Shown here one piece after another: positions 43,401 to 53,409 of a DNA stretch of 64,000 nucleotides. Source of the stretch: Ascidia mentula (lineage: Eukaryota; Chordata; Ascidiacea; Phlebobranchia; Ascidiidae); NCBI GenBank assembly GCA_947561715.1, contig OX387197.1, forward strand, positions 8,429,001 through 8,493,000, given 5' to 3'. The notes under the pieces are model-generated. The model was given only the letters and a program-made list of their open reading frames with translations. It was not told the origin of the DNA and searched no databases. Position 1 is the first letter of the stretch, and the number at the start of each line of letters is the position of its first letter. The translations under genes were made by a program, and so were the position numbers.

Positions 43401-46400
43401 TCCTAAGTGCCTTTGGACCTAAAGTAAAGGATTACCATAACACAATTTTATCATTTGTGAATTAATCACAATGTTTTGCTTAGAAAATTTAACGACAACA
43501 CCCAGTTTTTCCGGCATGGATTTTTTGCACTTTTAATCAAAAATTACCTCGTACACTTAATTAACATATATACTGTTATGTAACTATGCCCTGTTCAAGT
43601 TTTTAAATGCCCCTGTTAGAAAATCACATTCAGAAGAATGTAACAGAAAACAGTAAAAACATTTTTCTGACCATACCAGACAGTTGCCATAAGAAAGCGG
43701 AGTTGTCGATTTGACAAGGAACAAACACAATTGTAATGTTTGTCGTTTCATTGACATTTGCTCCAATCTCAACTTCAGGTTTGGCACATTGTGTTAGATT
43801 GAGCAAGTTTTGAAGGGCAAATTGTTGGCCTATTGCTCCTCTGCTTTCAATAGACTGAAACTCTGTCCAAGCTTGAGGTTTTAATTGTGATTTTTCGGGC
43901 ACAAACTTCCATGAAGTACTTCCCCTGCCTGGGGTTGGGGTTAGACATACTGAACTAAGACCTAAAACAAAACAAAAATAACATGTTACATACTGATATG
44001 GCCAGGGCAGTGAAATATGCAGCTTTAGGAACTGGCATATATTAAACTTCAAACATCTGCATAAGTATATGTTAATTATTTCAGTAACACATAATGCCCT
44101 ATGTATTTTCGCACATCAACTAAAAGACCTTCAGATCAAAATCTGTTAGCATTCGAAACATTCCTCATGTATTAGAAAATAATGTTCATACCAGTAAAGC
44201 AAATTTTTCTGAAAAATACATGGCCAAACATATTACCTGAACATTTACACCTAAGAAAAAATTGGGTCATCTCATGCATCACTGTATAAGTTCCACCAAC
44301 ATGAGATTCCTTCTCCCATATCCACACCTGGGAATGTTCGTTTCTTTCACATTCTTCAACTACAGCGTAAGTGTGCATTTGGTAAGTAGCAAGACACAAA
44401 CCACTTGCCAAGTTCTTCAAAAGTCCATCACCCAGCAATACCCACCTATAACATAAAACAAAGTCTGCACCATACATAAAGTTGAAACAGAAATAATTGA
44501 GAAATTTGATCCTACAGAATCAATCCAAATTTCACGTTTGTAGATATAACTAAAAAAAAGATAGTAGCTCAAACCTTTGGGATGATTGGTCTTTATTACA
44601 TGGGCTCATTTGTAACAAGTTGGAGTCGAGTGCTACTGGCTGTGTAAGACATTTTCCACATCCCATCAGCATAGCATATGGGCCTGGTGGAGTTCTAGAT
44701 AGCATGATGGAAATGGGGACTATCCCAACCTCCGGAAGCCAGGTGGTAAATAGCGAATTTCGTATTTCTGAAATGTGAACCTAAGAAAATATGTTTCAAA
44801 ATATATATGTTGTGTACATGTTAACCTTGAAGGCAGATGCCTTTTACAAACTGCTGTACTTGCTGCATGCTGCATATAGCTAAAATAATGACACAAATAT
44901 CAACAACCACCTAAAAACTACCTTTTTGGTTTGATTGAACACGACCTTGAACATTGATCCCAGCTTTTTGCTGTTGAAATTCCAACCAGATATGACATAA
45001 CTTTGTGTCTCTATCCAATGCTGAGAGGAGGTGGATAGCTTTCGCTGGCATGGTGACAAAACTAAAATGTCACCGTGTACTGGAGCTTTCGATGAAAAAC
45101 TAATGCACTCCTTAAAGGCAATGTTAACTATTGAGAATGATGACCACCAGAAAAAACGTTGTTCCTCTTTGGAAAAGTCACACAAATCAACCACCAATGA
45201 AATACTGTTATCAGGTTGCTGTTTTGCGGCAATGCAATGACGTTCTCCATTCTCTGGGCGCCAAAGAGACCGAATCAAGAATTGGTGTTCAATGTCAATT
45301 GAAGGAAACACTCTAAACAAGCAGTTTGCAAAGTATTACGTCTGCTGTTATGCCTTTAGTCTATTAGCCTTGACGATATTAGACAATTTCATACTGAGAG
45401 AGATTTTTTTGGAATACATACTGTGAGTTATACAAGCTATTGATCAATGCATAATTTTACTTGTGTTAGTGGTAATTTTTCATACTTGGAACTGCCTGGA
45501 CCCGATATATCCAAGCAATCATCAACATCACAAGGGGAAGGAACCCTCCTCTTTGTCGCATAACACCACACCCCCATTGAGTCTAGATTAGGATTGCGGC
45601 AACTGTGGTCATTTTCCTTCGGTGGATAAAGCAGACCAGACGCCTTGGGACGAGTATGTTCTTTCACATTACTGCCAGGGGATGCCCATTGCTCACAAGG
45701 CACATCATCGTGTGTGGCATCAACATTTCCATAGTAGGTTCCACCCAAACCAAGTGCACACCCCGCGTCTTCATTACCCTTTCTGATTCCAGCTCTGGTC
45801 CATGGATTTGTTTCACCAACTGGTTGACCATCTGACACATATCGCAACGAGTGGTCAAATGTACCAGATTGTGAGGTGTCCATCTCCTCATAAACACCTG
45901 TACAATACAGAAACTCCAATGTTCATGATTTATATCTGGTAATATTGCAGAATTTATTGACCATGTACACATCTGTCAAATCCTATTTGTGTTTTTAGTA
46001 GCATGTATTTCCGACAAAACCTTCAATTGTTTTTTTGTTGCTTACCAACGTAGGATTTTGTTGTAAACCATTGAAGTAGTTTCACATTGTTAATTACTTC
46101 CAGATTTTTCAATGCCACCAGCGTCCAATTGTTTGCAGCACAATAAGCTTGTGCCTCCAAAAATGTCTTTCGCTCTCTGAAAGCCTACAACAACATTTTT
46201 ATGTTGGATCCATGGAGAAATGAGGGTCGAAGTGGTGGATTATGTTGTTAGTTCCTTTGCATTGTGAAATTTAGTTTCATACTATCAATCGACATGGACA
46301 TTGCTTAATTGTAGTTTGTATTTTTTGTATGATTTTTCAAAATTGTTGCAAAAGCAAAGAGAGGTTTTGAAATACATATACCCAAACATAATTGTATCAA

Positions 46401-49369
46401 AATTGAAAACACCAAAGTGAAGCAAACAAATAATTTTAAAAATACCTAATGGTTTTACCAAAACATAACTGTTTAAAAACTACTCGTCATGAACAGTTTG
46501 CAAATTTCTTGCTTTCAAAATATACCCCCAAGGGGTTAATTTACCCCTGGTTGGGAAACGTGGATCTCAAGTAAGTGGCTATTTGACTTCCAAAGCTTCT
46601 CAAAAAATTATTAAAAATTACATTTTACTTTTAAACAGAGTAAATGTGATATTATCAACTTGGACTTAGTTGTGGTGAAACAGAGTCTGTGATGTGGCCA
46701 GCTTTACTCTATGTTTTTCCTCCCGGCAACTTCACAAAGCAATGTGAAAGGTTTCAAAATGGCACAAAAACTTGATTGATACATACTAATAAAGTAATCT
46801 GTGCACCTTAAAGCAATTGACATCAGGTTTGTGTAATGAAGATGACACATAGTGCCATGAAGGCAAACAGTACTGGGGACATGGGTGAGTGTTGCATTGA
46901 ACTATTCTGTAGTCTGATCCCTTGCAGTAGGTTCTTCCATACTTTGCACATGCTCGAAGAACTTGTTTAGTTCCACCACCACAATGTCTTGAACACTCTA
47001 CAGGAGTCAATATGCCAACCGCACCACCACCTGAAAAGTAAAATATAAATGTTTTTCTTGGAAGAAATTTAATCTAGTCCTAACAAATGTAATAAAGCGG
47101 AAACCGACAAACAATTAGTAACATAAATTTCTTTATTTACCCATTGCAAGAAGCAATTTCGGGTAACATAAGATTACCTCGTTTTGAGCAAATATGAAGT
47201 CTATCTGTTTCAAGGATGTGAAAGTCTGTTGTTTGCCGACTGAACACAGAAGTCATTTCAAAATACAGTCCTGGGCCTTCTTTACTAATGGCAAGGTATT
47301 TTTCATTCACTTTATCTTCTGGCATAACTTTTTCTGGATCCTCAAGCATTACTCTGTTTGTAGGATTATCACCTGCATTTTTATCAGTGCTTAGGTTGTT
47401 TTCAGAATAAGCCCAATGCATTTGCATGAGGGCTTAGAAAAGTTGTTTGTCATAACCGTAAAAGCATCACACCATTAAATGCTTCAATCTCTATTTTAAT
47501 AGATTAACATGAAACATGTTAAGATTATGACCATAACAATTTGTTGCAACTTTCTCAATATAAGGTCACAGTGACTCATTAAAAAACCATAAATAAAAAT
47601 GCGAAATTAGTTTTCTTACATTGCCATCTCTGTGTGTAATCGAGTATATCACATGGTTTCAATTTGACGACAACCTCTGTTGAATTCGGGCCTGCCTTGT
47701 TTACTGCCAAACATAGGCCAGTAAACTCATGTCTTATATTATATTCAAGTCTCCATTGCCACCAAAAATTATCCAGCTTACGGCTTACTTGTCCTGGGCA
47801 CCTTCGAAATGACCTGCATTGAATCATAACAGATGTTAATCTGTTTTAAACCCACAAGCAAACAGTTACCAGGGAACAGATTCACCACTTTCAGTAACAT
47901 TGACATCCCAGCAAGTATGTGTTTCCCAATTCATGATCACCCTAAGAGGGTCCCATCTCAAGCCAAGTGGACAATATTCTTCATCACTGCGATCACTGCA
48001 CTCATAGTATCCATTGCAATTCTGTTGAAATTGTGCAGAACTTCATAGTTTCATATTGAAAATAAGGGAGACACGTATACAGTTCCCTTGGAAATGTTTT
48101 AATTTTTTAAGTTGCATGCTGGATATTGTTCATGTTTAAATGCAATAATAGTTTGCATGCTTTAATTTTTTTTTAATTGTTTGTACTGCATTTTACATTA
48201 AGCTGTATTTCGTACAAAACCTTTGAAATATCAAGGCAGCGGCTTGTATCACACAAAAATTGGTTGACTCCACAGGTGTGAACAGGGGCTGTGCTGTCGC
48301 TAACAGGACTGGACAAAGCCTTTCTTCCCATTGGTAACATTGACCTTGATCTTCCAACAGCTTTTTTATCAGTTGATAATCTATTTCATTTCATAATCTG
48401 TATGTTTCAACTCAAACACAGACACATGTGAAAAAACACTTAGGTGCAAAGTTACCAATGTTTTGTCAAAAAAAAATAGTTACAAAACAACAGTTTTAAA
48501 AAAGTTGTTGTCAGTGGCTACTAAACTAATAATATACTAAGCATATTGCCACAACCCCAGACCACCATACGTGTTTGAACTGCAAAAATCACTTGGACAG
48601 TCTTCCACGTCATACTTGATACCATGACAGTCTAAACTTGCGCACGATCTAGTTCTCAACCTCTTGGAACCATCACAGTTTTTACTGCACTTACTCCAAC
48701 TGTTCCAAGATCCCCACCTGAAGGACAAAACACAATGGATTTTGGCACAAATAAAATGAAGTAACTGCATTTGAGCAAACATGTGAGGTCTTGTTACATG
48801 CATTGTGACAGACTGCTTTTGTTTAATTTATGTTTGTTTAATTCCTTTTTTAGTTAATGAAACATGGCTCACGTGTTCAAGTTGTCACACAAATCACATG
48901 TTTGTGCACAGTTGTCAGCTACATACTGCCACTTGCAATGTCCCTGCTCTTTGTGAATAGCACAGAATGATGGGTGAAGTGTCTTGTCAGTGCATGAGAG
49001 GCTGTCTTTTGCCAAGATCCCATTTGGTGGTGGTGCTTAAAAACAATCACTTCATTAAAAAAACATAAACAAAACAATGGTCTACAATAGGCACCACACA
49101 TTTAGAACAATTTCTGTGTTTTTAATAAAAACAATTAGTTTTTTGTTTTTATTAAACATTAAAAAAGAAAAAGACTGTTTAGAACAAAAATTATGATCAT
49201 TGTAGTTATTTAAGCATGGCGCACTATAGTATATAAGCATTATGCACCATAGTTGTAATGACATTGATTTGAGATGTGGTAAAACCACAAATTTAATCGG
49301 ATTTCAATTTATTTATAACTAACCGAAAAGTAACACGACAACCAAATATGTGCAAATTCCGCCGTTCAT
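19734..49369 (-). CDS. Giant mosaic surface receptor: ShKT/TSP1/LDLa/ricin/C-type lectin/kringle/CCP array/polycystin-like 5-TM
   Basis: One minus-strand gene of dozens of short exons is inferred, from ATG 49369 to stop TAG 19734-19736. Order: signal peptide, ShKT, TSP1, LDLa, ricin-type, TSP1, C-type lectin, kringle, ricin-type cluster, two kringles, two CCPs, C-type lectin, ricin-type, about 28 more CCPs with an embedded ricin-type segment, discoidin-like domain, and a five-helix membrane module like the first half of polycystin-1. Continuity is supported where checked: exons 49369-49324, 49035-48873, 48717-48566, 48360-48221, 48021-47870 and the one starting 47813 join in consistent phase, and the kringle exon ending near 41073 (phase 2) joins the CCP exon near 40901. 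I did not verify every junction, so two adjacent genes cannot be fully excluded. It probably binds glycans or proteins at the cell surface; the function is unknown. Confidence 0.72.
22446..22963 (-). other. Receptor discoidin (F5/8 type C)-like domain
   Basis: Exons around 22935-22745 and 22690-22475 encode MQWLKFNDKHMSLSDV, then WDNNPLTFWQASYLP and PWLIEAYLGKAKAV, with IMCVDDGLSDITSF; the domain continues into the last exon (WVYNDIQAEMLWFQLVIHG). The pattern of Trp in a D/N-x-x-x-x-W context, then WIEADLG-like, then a final hydrophobic strand is that of discoidin-like beta sandwiches, but divergent. No clear GPS cleavage motif is visible before the first helix. Confidence 0.5.
28030..28455. 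mobile_element. TIR transposon (426 bp) in receptor intron
   Basis: The ends CCGTATTTTACGGACCATAA and TTATGGTCCGTAAAATACGG (reading in) are near-perfect inverted repeats, flanked by TA on both sides (28028-28029 and 28456-28457). The interior repeats GCGCC(T/C)ATAA phrases. No ORF, so it is non-autonomous. Superfamily is uncertain: a Tc1/mariner-like TA target or an IS3EU-like element are both possible. Confidence 0.85.
31435..31481. repeat. Perfect 19-bp stem, 9-nt loop hairpin
   Basis: TTAAAAATGTACTGATCTT and its exact complement flank CTGGCATAA. It lies in an intron of the receptor. The stem is AT-rich and short for a miRNA precursor. Confidence 0.8.
33844..34600 (-). other. Receptor ricin-type segment embedded in the CCP array
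   Basis: Exons near 34597-34326 and 34065-33850 interrupt the CCP pattern. They encode DTCLTAAALPVLN followed by VVKKCEKGNIYQHWECMK, the Cys-Leu ... Cys ... QxW signature of a beta-trefoil repeat. CCP modules resume at about 33665. Confidence 0.6.
36909..37508 (-). other. Receptor cysteine-bearing exons of uncertain fold
   Basis: Exon 37508-about 37378 encodes GWCGCLYMKRENG and DDVCSVAG; the next (about 37095-36912) encodes SGDSLCRRTDG, DWCVAM and SVCETKAQ. They belong to the receptor by position and splice sites but match no domain I recognise. They could be the end of the preceding beta-trefoil or a WSC-like module. Confidence 0.5.
37525..38660. repeat. 33-bp minisatellite, about 34 copies, filling a receptor intron
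   Basis: The unit GATGATTTTAGTACAAAGTA plus TGTATAAAGAGAG (33 bp) repeats with small variants (TTTAAGTATAA, TTTTAGTAGAA). Two copies carry the insertion TCGCCACAAG, at 38010 and 38645. Because 33 is a multiple of 3, the minus strand stays open with an 11-residue repeat (SSLYTYFILKS). The flanking junctions make it an intron (37509-38713), nearly all of it repeat. Confidence 0.95.
38714..40160 (-). other. Receptor C-type lectin 2 and ricin-type segment
   Basis: The exons near 40160-39990 and 39905-39710 give a lectin fold: YADANKRCAQRGGHLAF and EYWLGVKDIG. Next come ricin-type exons with RCMYGDNETRKVLL, LCLHATTFND and FLCHWELK. The last exon here (to 38714) ends NDATSNLISQE and is followed by the intron filled by the minisatellite. 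Confidence 0.7.
40440..40901 (-). other. Receptor CCP/sushi modules 1 and 2
   Basis: Exons encode IKVVCKKGYNVS, ELVCTEKG then GEWQHDLIEC, followed by FCKPPAEI, VYQCSKGYL, TTCKDDGTWSEGKHTC: two CCP modules with the conserved four Cys and Trp. The segment ends CPPGW, the start of C-type lectin 2. An in-frame ATG at 40933 lies upstream of the acceptor and is intronic. Confidence 0.82.
41073..42900 (-). other. Receptor kringles 2 and 3
   Basis: Kringle 2 is split: an exon ends ADCALEWIKMKDYRGS, the next gives WTRDGLRCQPW, and a third (42197-42070) gives SSCRRPPG, HTWCMT and PWQDCLVP. Kringle 3 is split between an exon ending GACYSDRGQSFTG (donor after ACT G) and an exon starting YTHWNGRWWCLNW with NFCRNP, RPWCWV and YCMTIEKC. 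The joined phases agree. The third kringle runs straight into the first CCP Cys (PLHCTFP). Confidence 0.8.
43035..45320 (-). other. Receptor ricin-type beta-trefoil cluster
   Basis: Several consecutive exons (about 45315-44922, 44770-44575, 44448-44237, 43963-43676, 43346-43070) encode repeated Cys-Leu and QxW-like motifs: HCIAAKQQ, SPCQRKLSTSSQHW, SGLCLATYQMHTYAV with NEHSQVWIW, and LYLCLDSM with NMTRLKYQSWIF. This implies at least two, probably three, beta-trefoil lectin domains in tandem. Sugar-binding residues cannot be judged by eye. Confidence 0.7.
45437..46190 (-). other. Receptor C-type lectin 1 fused to kringle 1
   Basis: Exon 46190-46046 supplies the first half of a C-type lectin (EAQAYCAANNWTLVAL). 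The next exon supplies the second half (YVSDGQPVGE, GCALG, YGNVDATHDDVPCEQW). It then runs without a break into the second half of a kringle: HSCRNPNLDSMGVWCYA and ending PCDVDDC. The first part of the kringle looks short or merged with the lectin end. Confidence 0.75.
46786..47813 (-). other. Receptor ricin-type beta-trefoil segment and second TSP1
   Basis: Exons around 47813-47620 and 47430-47175 show the ricin-B pattern: TGLCLAV, then KLKPCD and a QRWQC (QxW) motif, followed by RLHICS. The exon ending near 46810 encodes a TSP1 core, VECSRHCGGGTKQVLRAC with HPCPQYC at its end, running directly into the next lectin (CLPSWHYV). Confidence 0.75.
47870..48360 (-). other. Receptor LDL-receptor class A module
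   Basis: Exons 48360-48221 and 48021-47870 join in phase 0 to give a class A repeat: C...NQFLCDTSRCL then NCNGYYECSDRSDEEYC. The terminal C-S-D-x-S-D-E-E acidic cluster is the calcium site. The first exon also carries a basic linker (GRSRSM). Confidence 0.85.
48566..49369 (-). other. Receptor N terminus: signal peptide, ShKT, TSP1
   Basis: Exon 49369-49324 encodes MNGGICTYLVVVLLFG, a typical signal peptide. Exon 49035-48873 encodes a six-cysteine ShKT module: SCTDKTLHPSFC, GHCKW, then NCAQTCDLC. Exon 48717-48566 encodes a thrombospondin type-1 repeat beginning WGSWNSWSKCSKNC with the basic stretch KRLRTRSC and ending DCPSDFC. Junction phases (1, 2, 1) agree. These modules are extracellular and disulfide-rich. 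Confidence 0.85.
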
Positions 49370-50305
49370 GATGACGAAAAAAGTTGTGAACTGTCATTTA
49401 CGCTAGTTATGTGCGTAAGGAGCCATATCCTAAAACATACAACAAATCAACTTTTCATCCTTCCCGCCCGGTTATTTACATGTTTTGCTTGAATGATTTT
49501 TACTGTTTATGTTTTTTCAGGAATCGCATGTGACTGTAAGAAAATAGTTAAGATATTGGTCTATATTTATATTTTCCTGCAGTTTTTAAATAAAATTGTG
49601 AAACAGTAGTAAACGAACGACACTAATTTATGCAACAATTCCCAAGAAACACTGCCACCTACTGGTATGTTTTCATGATAACCAAAACTCTTTCTTTGGC
49701 GCGCAGCACTTTGGCGCAATTCGCTTCGTTTTGGTTTTAATTGGACGAATGCAAGCAGGTTGGCTTTGGCTTTTAAATCAGAACATTATTCGTTTTAAAT
49801 AAGAAAAAAAAACGATGTAACGTTTCATCCGCTGGCTCAGCTTTTATTCACATAAATAGCATGTTTTGATTTAGCGAAATGAACCCACCGCACAAGAGGA
49901 CTTTGATCCTGAAATTACGGCGTAACTCTGTACCGTACTTGCTGGCAGACTTAGTGCGAACTTATCAATAGCTTTTGCATAATGAAGCGAAGTGTAAAAC
50001 ACTGATTTGTAATGGAATGTGTTGTGTACCGTGTTGTTTCCATTGTAAACGTCAATGGAAAAGAGCGTTTCCTAAAACTGAACGCAAAACTCACTGTGAA
50101 TGTTTTTTGTCCTTAACATGATCCTCCTTGTCTTTATATGCATATTTTCTTTGGCACTAGTGTTCATGGTAATCCACATGGAATTTTAAATTTTGTGTTG
50201 TTTTGGTTCAGTCTAATCGTTCTTGCCACAACTACTGGAAAATATAAACAGCAGTAAATGGGCTAAAACTGTTACTGGTTGCACAATAACTATATATTGA
50301 AAAAA
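49370..50305. promoter_or_regulatory. Divergent promoter region of receptor and ASF1 genes
   Basis: 936 bp between head-to-head start codons. A GGCGCGC-rich patch near 49690-49720 stands out from the AT-rich surroundings: TTTGGCGCGCAG and TTTGGCGC recur and resemble E2F sites (TTTSGCGC). This would fit cell-cycle control of ASF1, but it is inference. Confidence 0.45.
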
Positions 50306-51325
50306 ATGACCAAGGTACAAGTTGTCAATGTGGAAGTGTTAGACAATCCTTCAAACTTCTTCAATCCTTTTCAATTTCAAATCACATTTGATTGTCTTGA
50401 AAACCTACGAGATGGTAGAGTTTATTACATCATAGTCATTCCTAGTTTTTTCATGTGGCAATAAGTTGTTTATTGTGTTTCAGACTTGGAATGGAAGATT
50501 ATCTATGTCGGTTCAGCTGAGAGTGAAGCTTATGACCAAATTCTAGACTCTGTTCTGGTTGGACCTGTACCTGCTGGTCGACATAAGTTTGTCTTTCAAG
50601 TAATAAAGCACTACAAGTTTGTGAATTGGAGTGTTTTATTTATAGTTTCACTCATTTGTTTAGGCTGATCCCCCCAAACCAGAACGAATACCTGTGGAAG
50701 ATGCTGTTGGTGTTACTATAGTTATTATAACATGCACTTATCATGGCCGAGAGTTCGTCCGAGTTGGGTATTATGTAAACAATGAGTACTCCGATGCAGA
50801 AATGCGTGAAAACCCCCCAGACAAGCCGGATTTCCATAAGGTATTTTTGTTTAAAACAGTAGCGATGTTCGCTTCTCTTGGGATGCTCTTGTGTTTGTGT
50901 GTTTCAAAATCATTTGTTTGTTTCTGGCCAGAGCATATGTATTTACAAAAACGAAGGATCCCTTCTTTTTATTGCAGCTAGTTAGAAACATACTGAGCAC
51001 AAAACCGAGAGTGACAAGATTCAAAATCAACTGGGATGACAATGCTGCAGGCAGTGATCAGCAGCAAGATCCACCAACATTGGAAGGCAATGTCCCACCC
51101 TCCCCTCCACCTGGAGTTCAGTATAGCGAATCGATGCTCGAAGACATTCAAGAAGCAATGTGTGAAATGCCAAAAGAGCCATTCAAATCAGGACATGACC
51201 CAAACATACCACAACCTTCTACGTACAATGGCGAAAACTTCCAAAATGGCCAGAATAGCAGACAATTTGCACCATGCTTAGAAAATTCTATTGACGCCCT
51301 TGAAGCACAAATGCTAGTGGAGTGA
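50306..51325 (+). CDS. ASF1: Histone chaperone ASF1, complete
   Basis: Nuclear chaperone that binds the H3-H4 dimer and hands it to CAF-1 or HIRA during nucleosome assembly. Exons 50306-50414, 50484-50599, 50664-50840 and 50978-51325; phases 1, 0, 0 agree and give 249 aa. The conserved N-terminal immunoglobulin-like core (about residues 1-155) is near identical to vertebrate ASF1: [77 protein letters not shown]. The C-terminal 90 residues are variable and acidic/Pro-rich, as expected. The start is ATG at 50306; the upstream in-frame codons have no ATG. Confidence 0.97.
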
Positions 51326-51375
51326 TTAAATTCCAATATTATTCATCGCAGTTAAATTGTCCTGATCTGCAAACT

Positions 51376-51381
51376 AATAAA
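51376..51381 (+). terminator. Polyadenylation signal AATAAA, ASF1
   Basis: AATAAA 51 bp after the ASF1 stop codon. It leaves a very short 3' UTR before the convergent gene. Confidence 0.75.
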
Positions 51382-51495
51382 GTTTGCTGTACTGGATTGT
51401 GGAGTTGTTGCCTTGTGGAACATGTAGTCGTTACTGACATCACCTACTACGAAGTAAAGCAAGACAGTACTGAACACTGGTCATAAAAAGATACT

Positions 51496-51501
51496 TTTAT
51501 T
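51496..51501 (-). terminator. Polyadenylation signal, TRAPPC13
   Basis: TTTATT on plus (AATAAA on minus), 33 bp past the TRAPPC13 stop at 51534. The two convergent genes end within about 115 bp of each other. Confidence 0.7.
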
Positions 51502-51533
51502 TGTTATTGCACAGTATACAACATTTTTCAGTT

Positions 51534-53409
51534 TCAATTTGAAAGTATCAAAACTTGATGAATGTCATCAAAATCGTATGTTCTGTTCAGTTCAGTGTCT
51601 GTTATTTGCAATCCTGAAACAGTCTGTAAAAATAAAACATATGACAGATATGTAAAGAGGGTAAATCAGAAAATATCCAATGTAAAATTTTTTAACAGAG
51701 GGTATTTAGGAATGAGCTAACAAAAAAAAGATTTTAAAAATGAATGATATTTTTTTCACAATAATACAAACATGCCTACCTGCAATCCAGGTGAAATAGG
51801 CAGCAATGACAAAGAAATGCAAACAGACTCTTTAGGGGGCAACTTCTGAAGGTTGTACGATGATAAACCTTGCCACAACATCCGGGTTGTGTTACCATGC
51901 TTCACCATAAGGTTCTTTGCCCTTTCACTGCATTATATAAAGTTAGTCATGTCTAGATAAACAAGGAGGATATAGTTGCACCTGTAATTAGTTATCTTGC
52001 ATTTCATCTCAAATGGCTGATTAACTTCATGTTCGTTGGGTGCGGAGGCAACTTCCAAACGAATATCACTTTGTGTTGTTATCTAAAAACAACACTTCTT
52101 GATAGTATTTTGTGATTTGCATACAGCTGTTTATCTTAAACACATACAGCTCTCTGAAGTTGGCTCGTCTGCAGGCGACCCCTTTCTCCAAAACTTGATT
52201 TCCAAACTATATCAAGTTTTCCGATAGCACTTGCCCCTTCGGTGAACACTTGTAAAGAGTATTTTGGCTTTAACTTTAGTTGGTACAAATACTGCCTTAT
52301 TTCAGAGGGCTTCATGTAAGTCTGCAAGGCAACACTGCAAAAAGCAAAGCATTTGTTATTTTAAAGACCACAATGTCAATGATTGTAAATTTTTAGTTTA
52401 AGTAAAACAGAAGAAAATGAAGATTCATCGCCAAAACAATCTCTCTGCTGCTGGTAATAGTTTCTATAACTTACCTATTGGGACTGGCACCAACGTTCAT
52501 GGGTTTGACATCATATGCAGGTGATGGGTCCAGATTAACCTTTTCCATGCATATTTGTGACTGTGTTATGTTTTGGATTTGTGTTTCCAGGTATACCTCA
52601 TCACACTAAACAGACGTCCACAAAAATTGAAGATGGAAATAGATATTATACACACTATATTGCAATGAATTACCTCCACATTGTAAAATTTTGTTTTTAC
52701 ATCCAAGGGCTTTAAAACTTGAAACTTAAAGAACTTGCGGAAACTCTTTGGGGAATCGGCATCAGGTTTGTTGTAAGAAACAATGCACACCAAGCTAAAA
52801 TCGTAAATATTTCAATTGAGGGTTGCAGGTGGACGTAATATGATATATAAAGAAAATATACATGTGAGTGCCAAGCTCTTTTACTTCATGACTAATCACT
52901 TCATCAAGTGAACTTCCAGCAGCCAGGTTAGGGATGGGTTTGGCAAGGGAAACTGGAAGTCTGTGGGACTCTGTTTGCAAATCAGCCTGCAAGGATAGTG
53001 GCAAGTTTTGTCATTGTGATCAACCAGATTTCGCAATTTACTTACTTTGAGGCTGACATTAGAAACACTTAAGTTACTTTCATTGATAACACTCAAATAG
53101 CTGACAAAAGTTTCACCCAAAAATATGTTGCCAAAGCTTTGAGGAAGTACCAGCAATTCACCTGCTTTGCAAAAAGAAAGTGTAATTATTTGCAAAAGTA
53201 GTCGAGTCATAAAACAAATTTAAAGCCTTCTGCATTACATCATGTTACTATTCATTAAACATACAAGTATGCTATGACCGTAAAAAGTCAATAATACCTG
53301 TGCCAAATGGCTCTAAAGCATTACAATTTCCAAGTGTGTTTGGATACAAATCATGTGCCTCAGCAGTGATCGGAAGTGATGATATAATGGATGGCTTTGT
53401 CAAACGCAT
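51534..53409 (-). CDS. TRAPPC13: Trafficking protein particle complex subunit 13, essentially complete
   Basis: Accessory subunit of TRAPPIII (with TRAPPC8/11/12), which activates Rab1 in ER-Golgi and autophagic traffic. Exons: 53409-53298, 53161-53046, 52986-52862, 52794-52674, 52605-52475, 52334-52148, 52082-51982, 51927-51780, 51623-51534; phases agree and give 376 aa (human about 417). Family motifs: [83 protein letters not shown]. The start is uncertain. MRLTKP lies at the beginning of the second exon; an upstream exon with ATG at 53556 would join out of frame (TGA), so it is treated as 5' UTR or a misread sequence. Confidence 0.93.

Noticed and set aside
50279..50305. N-terminal extension of ASF1
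   Set aside because: The upstream frame lacks an ATG; ASF1 family proteins start at the equivalent of MTKVQV.
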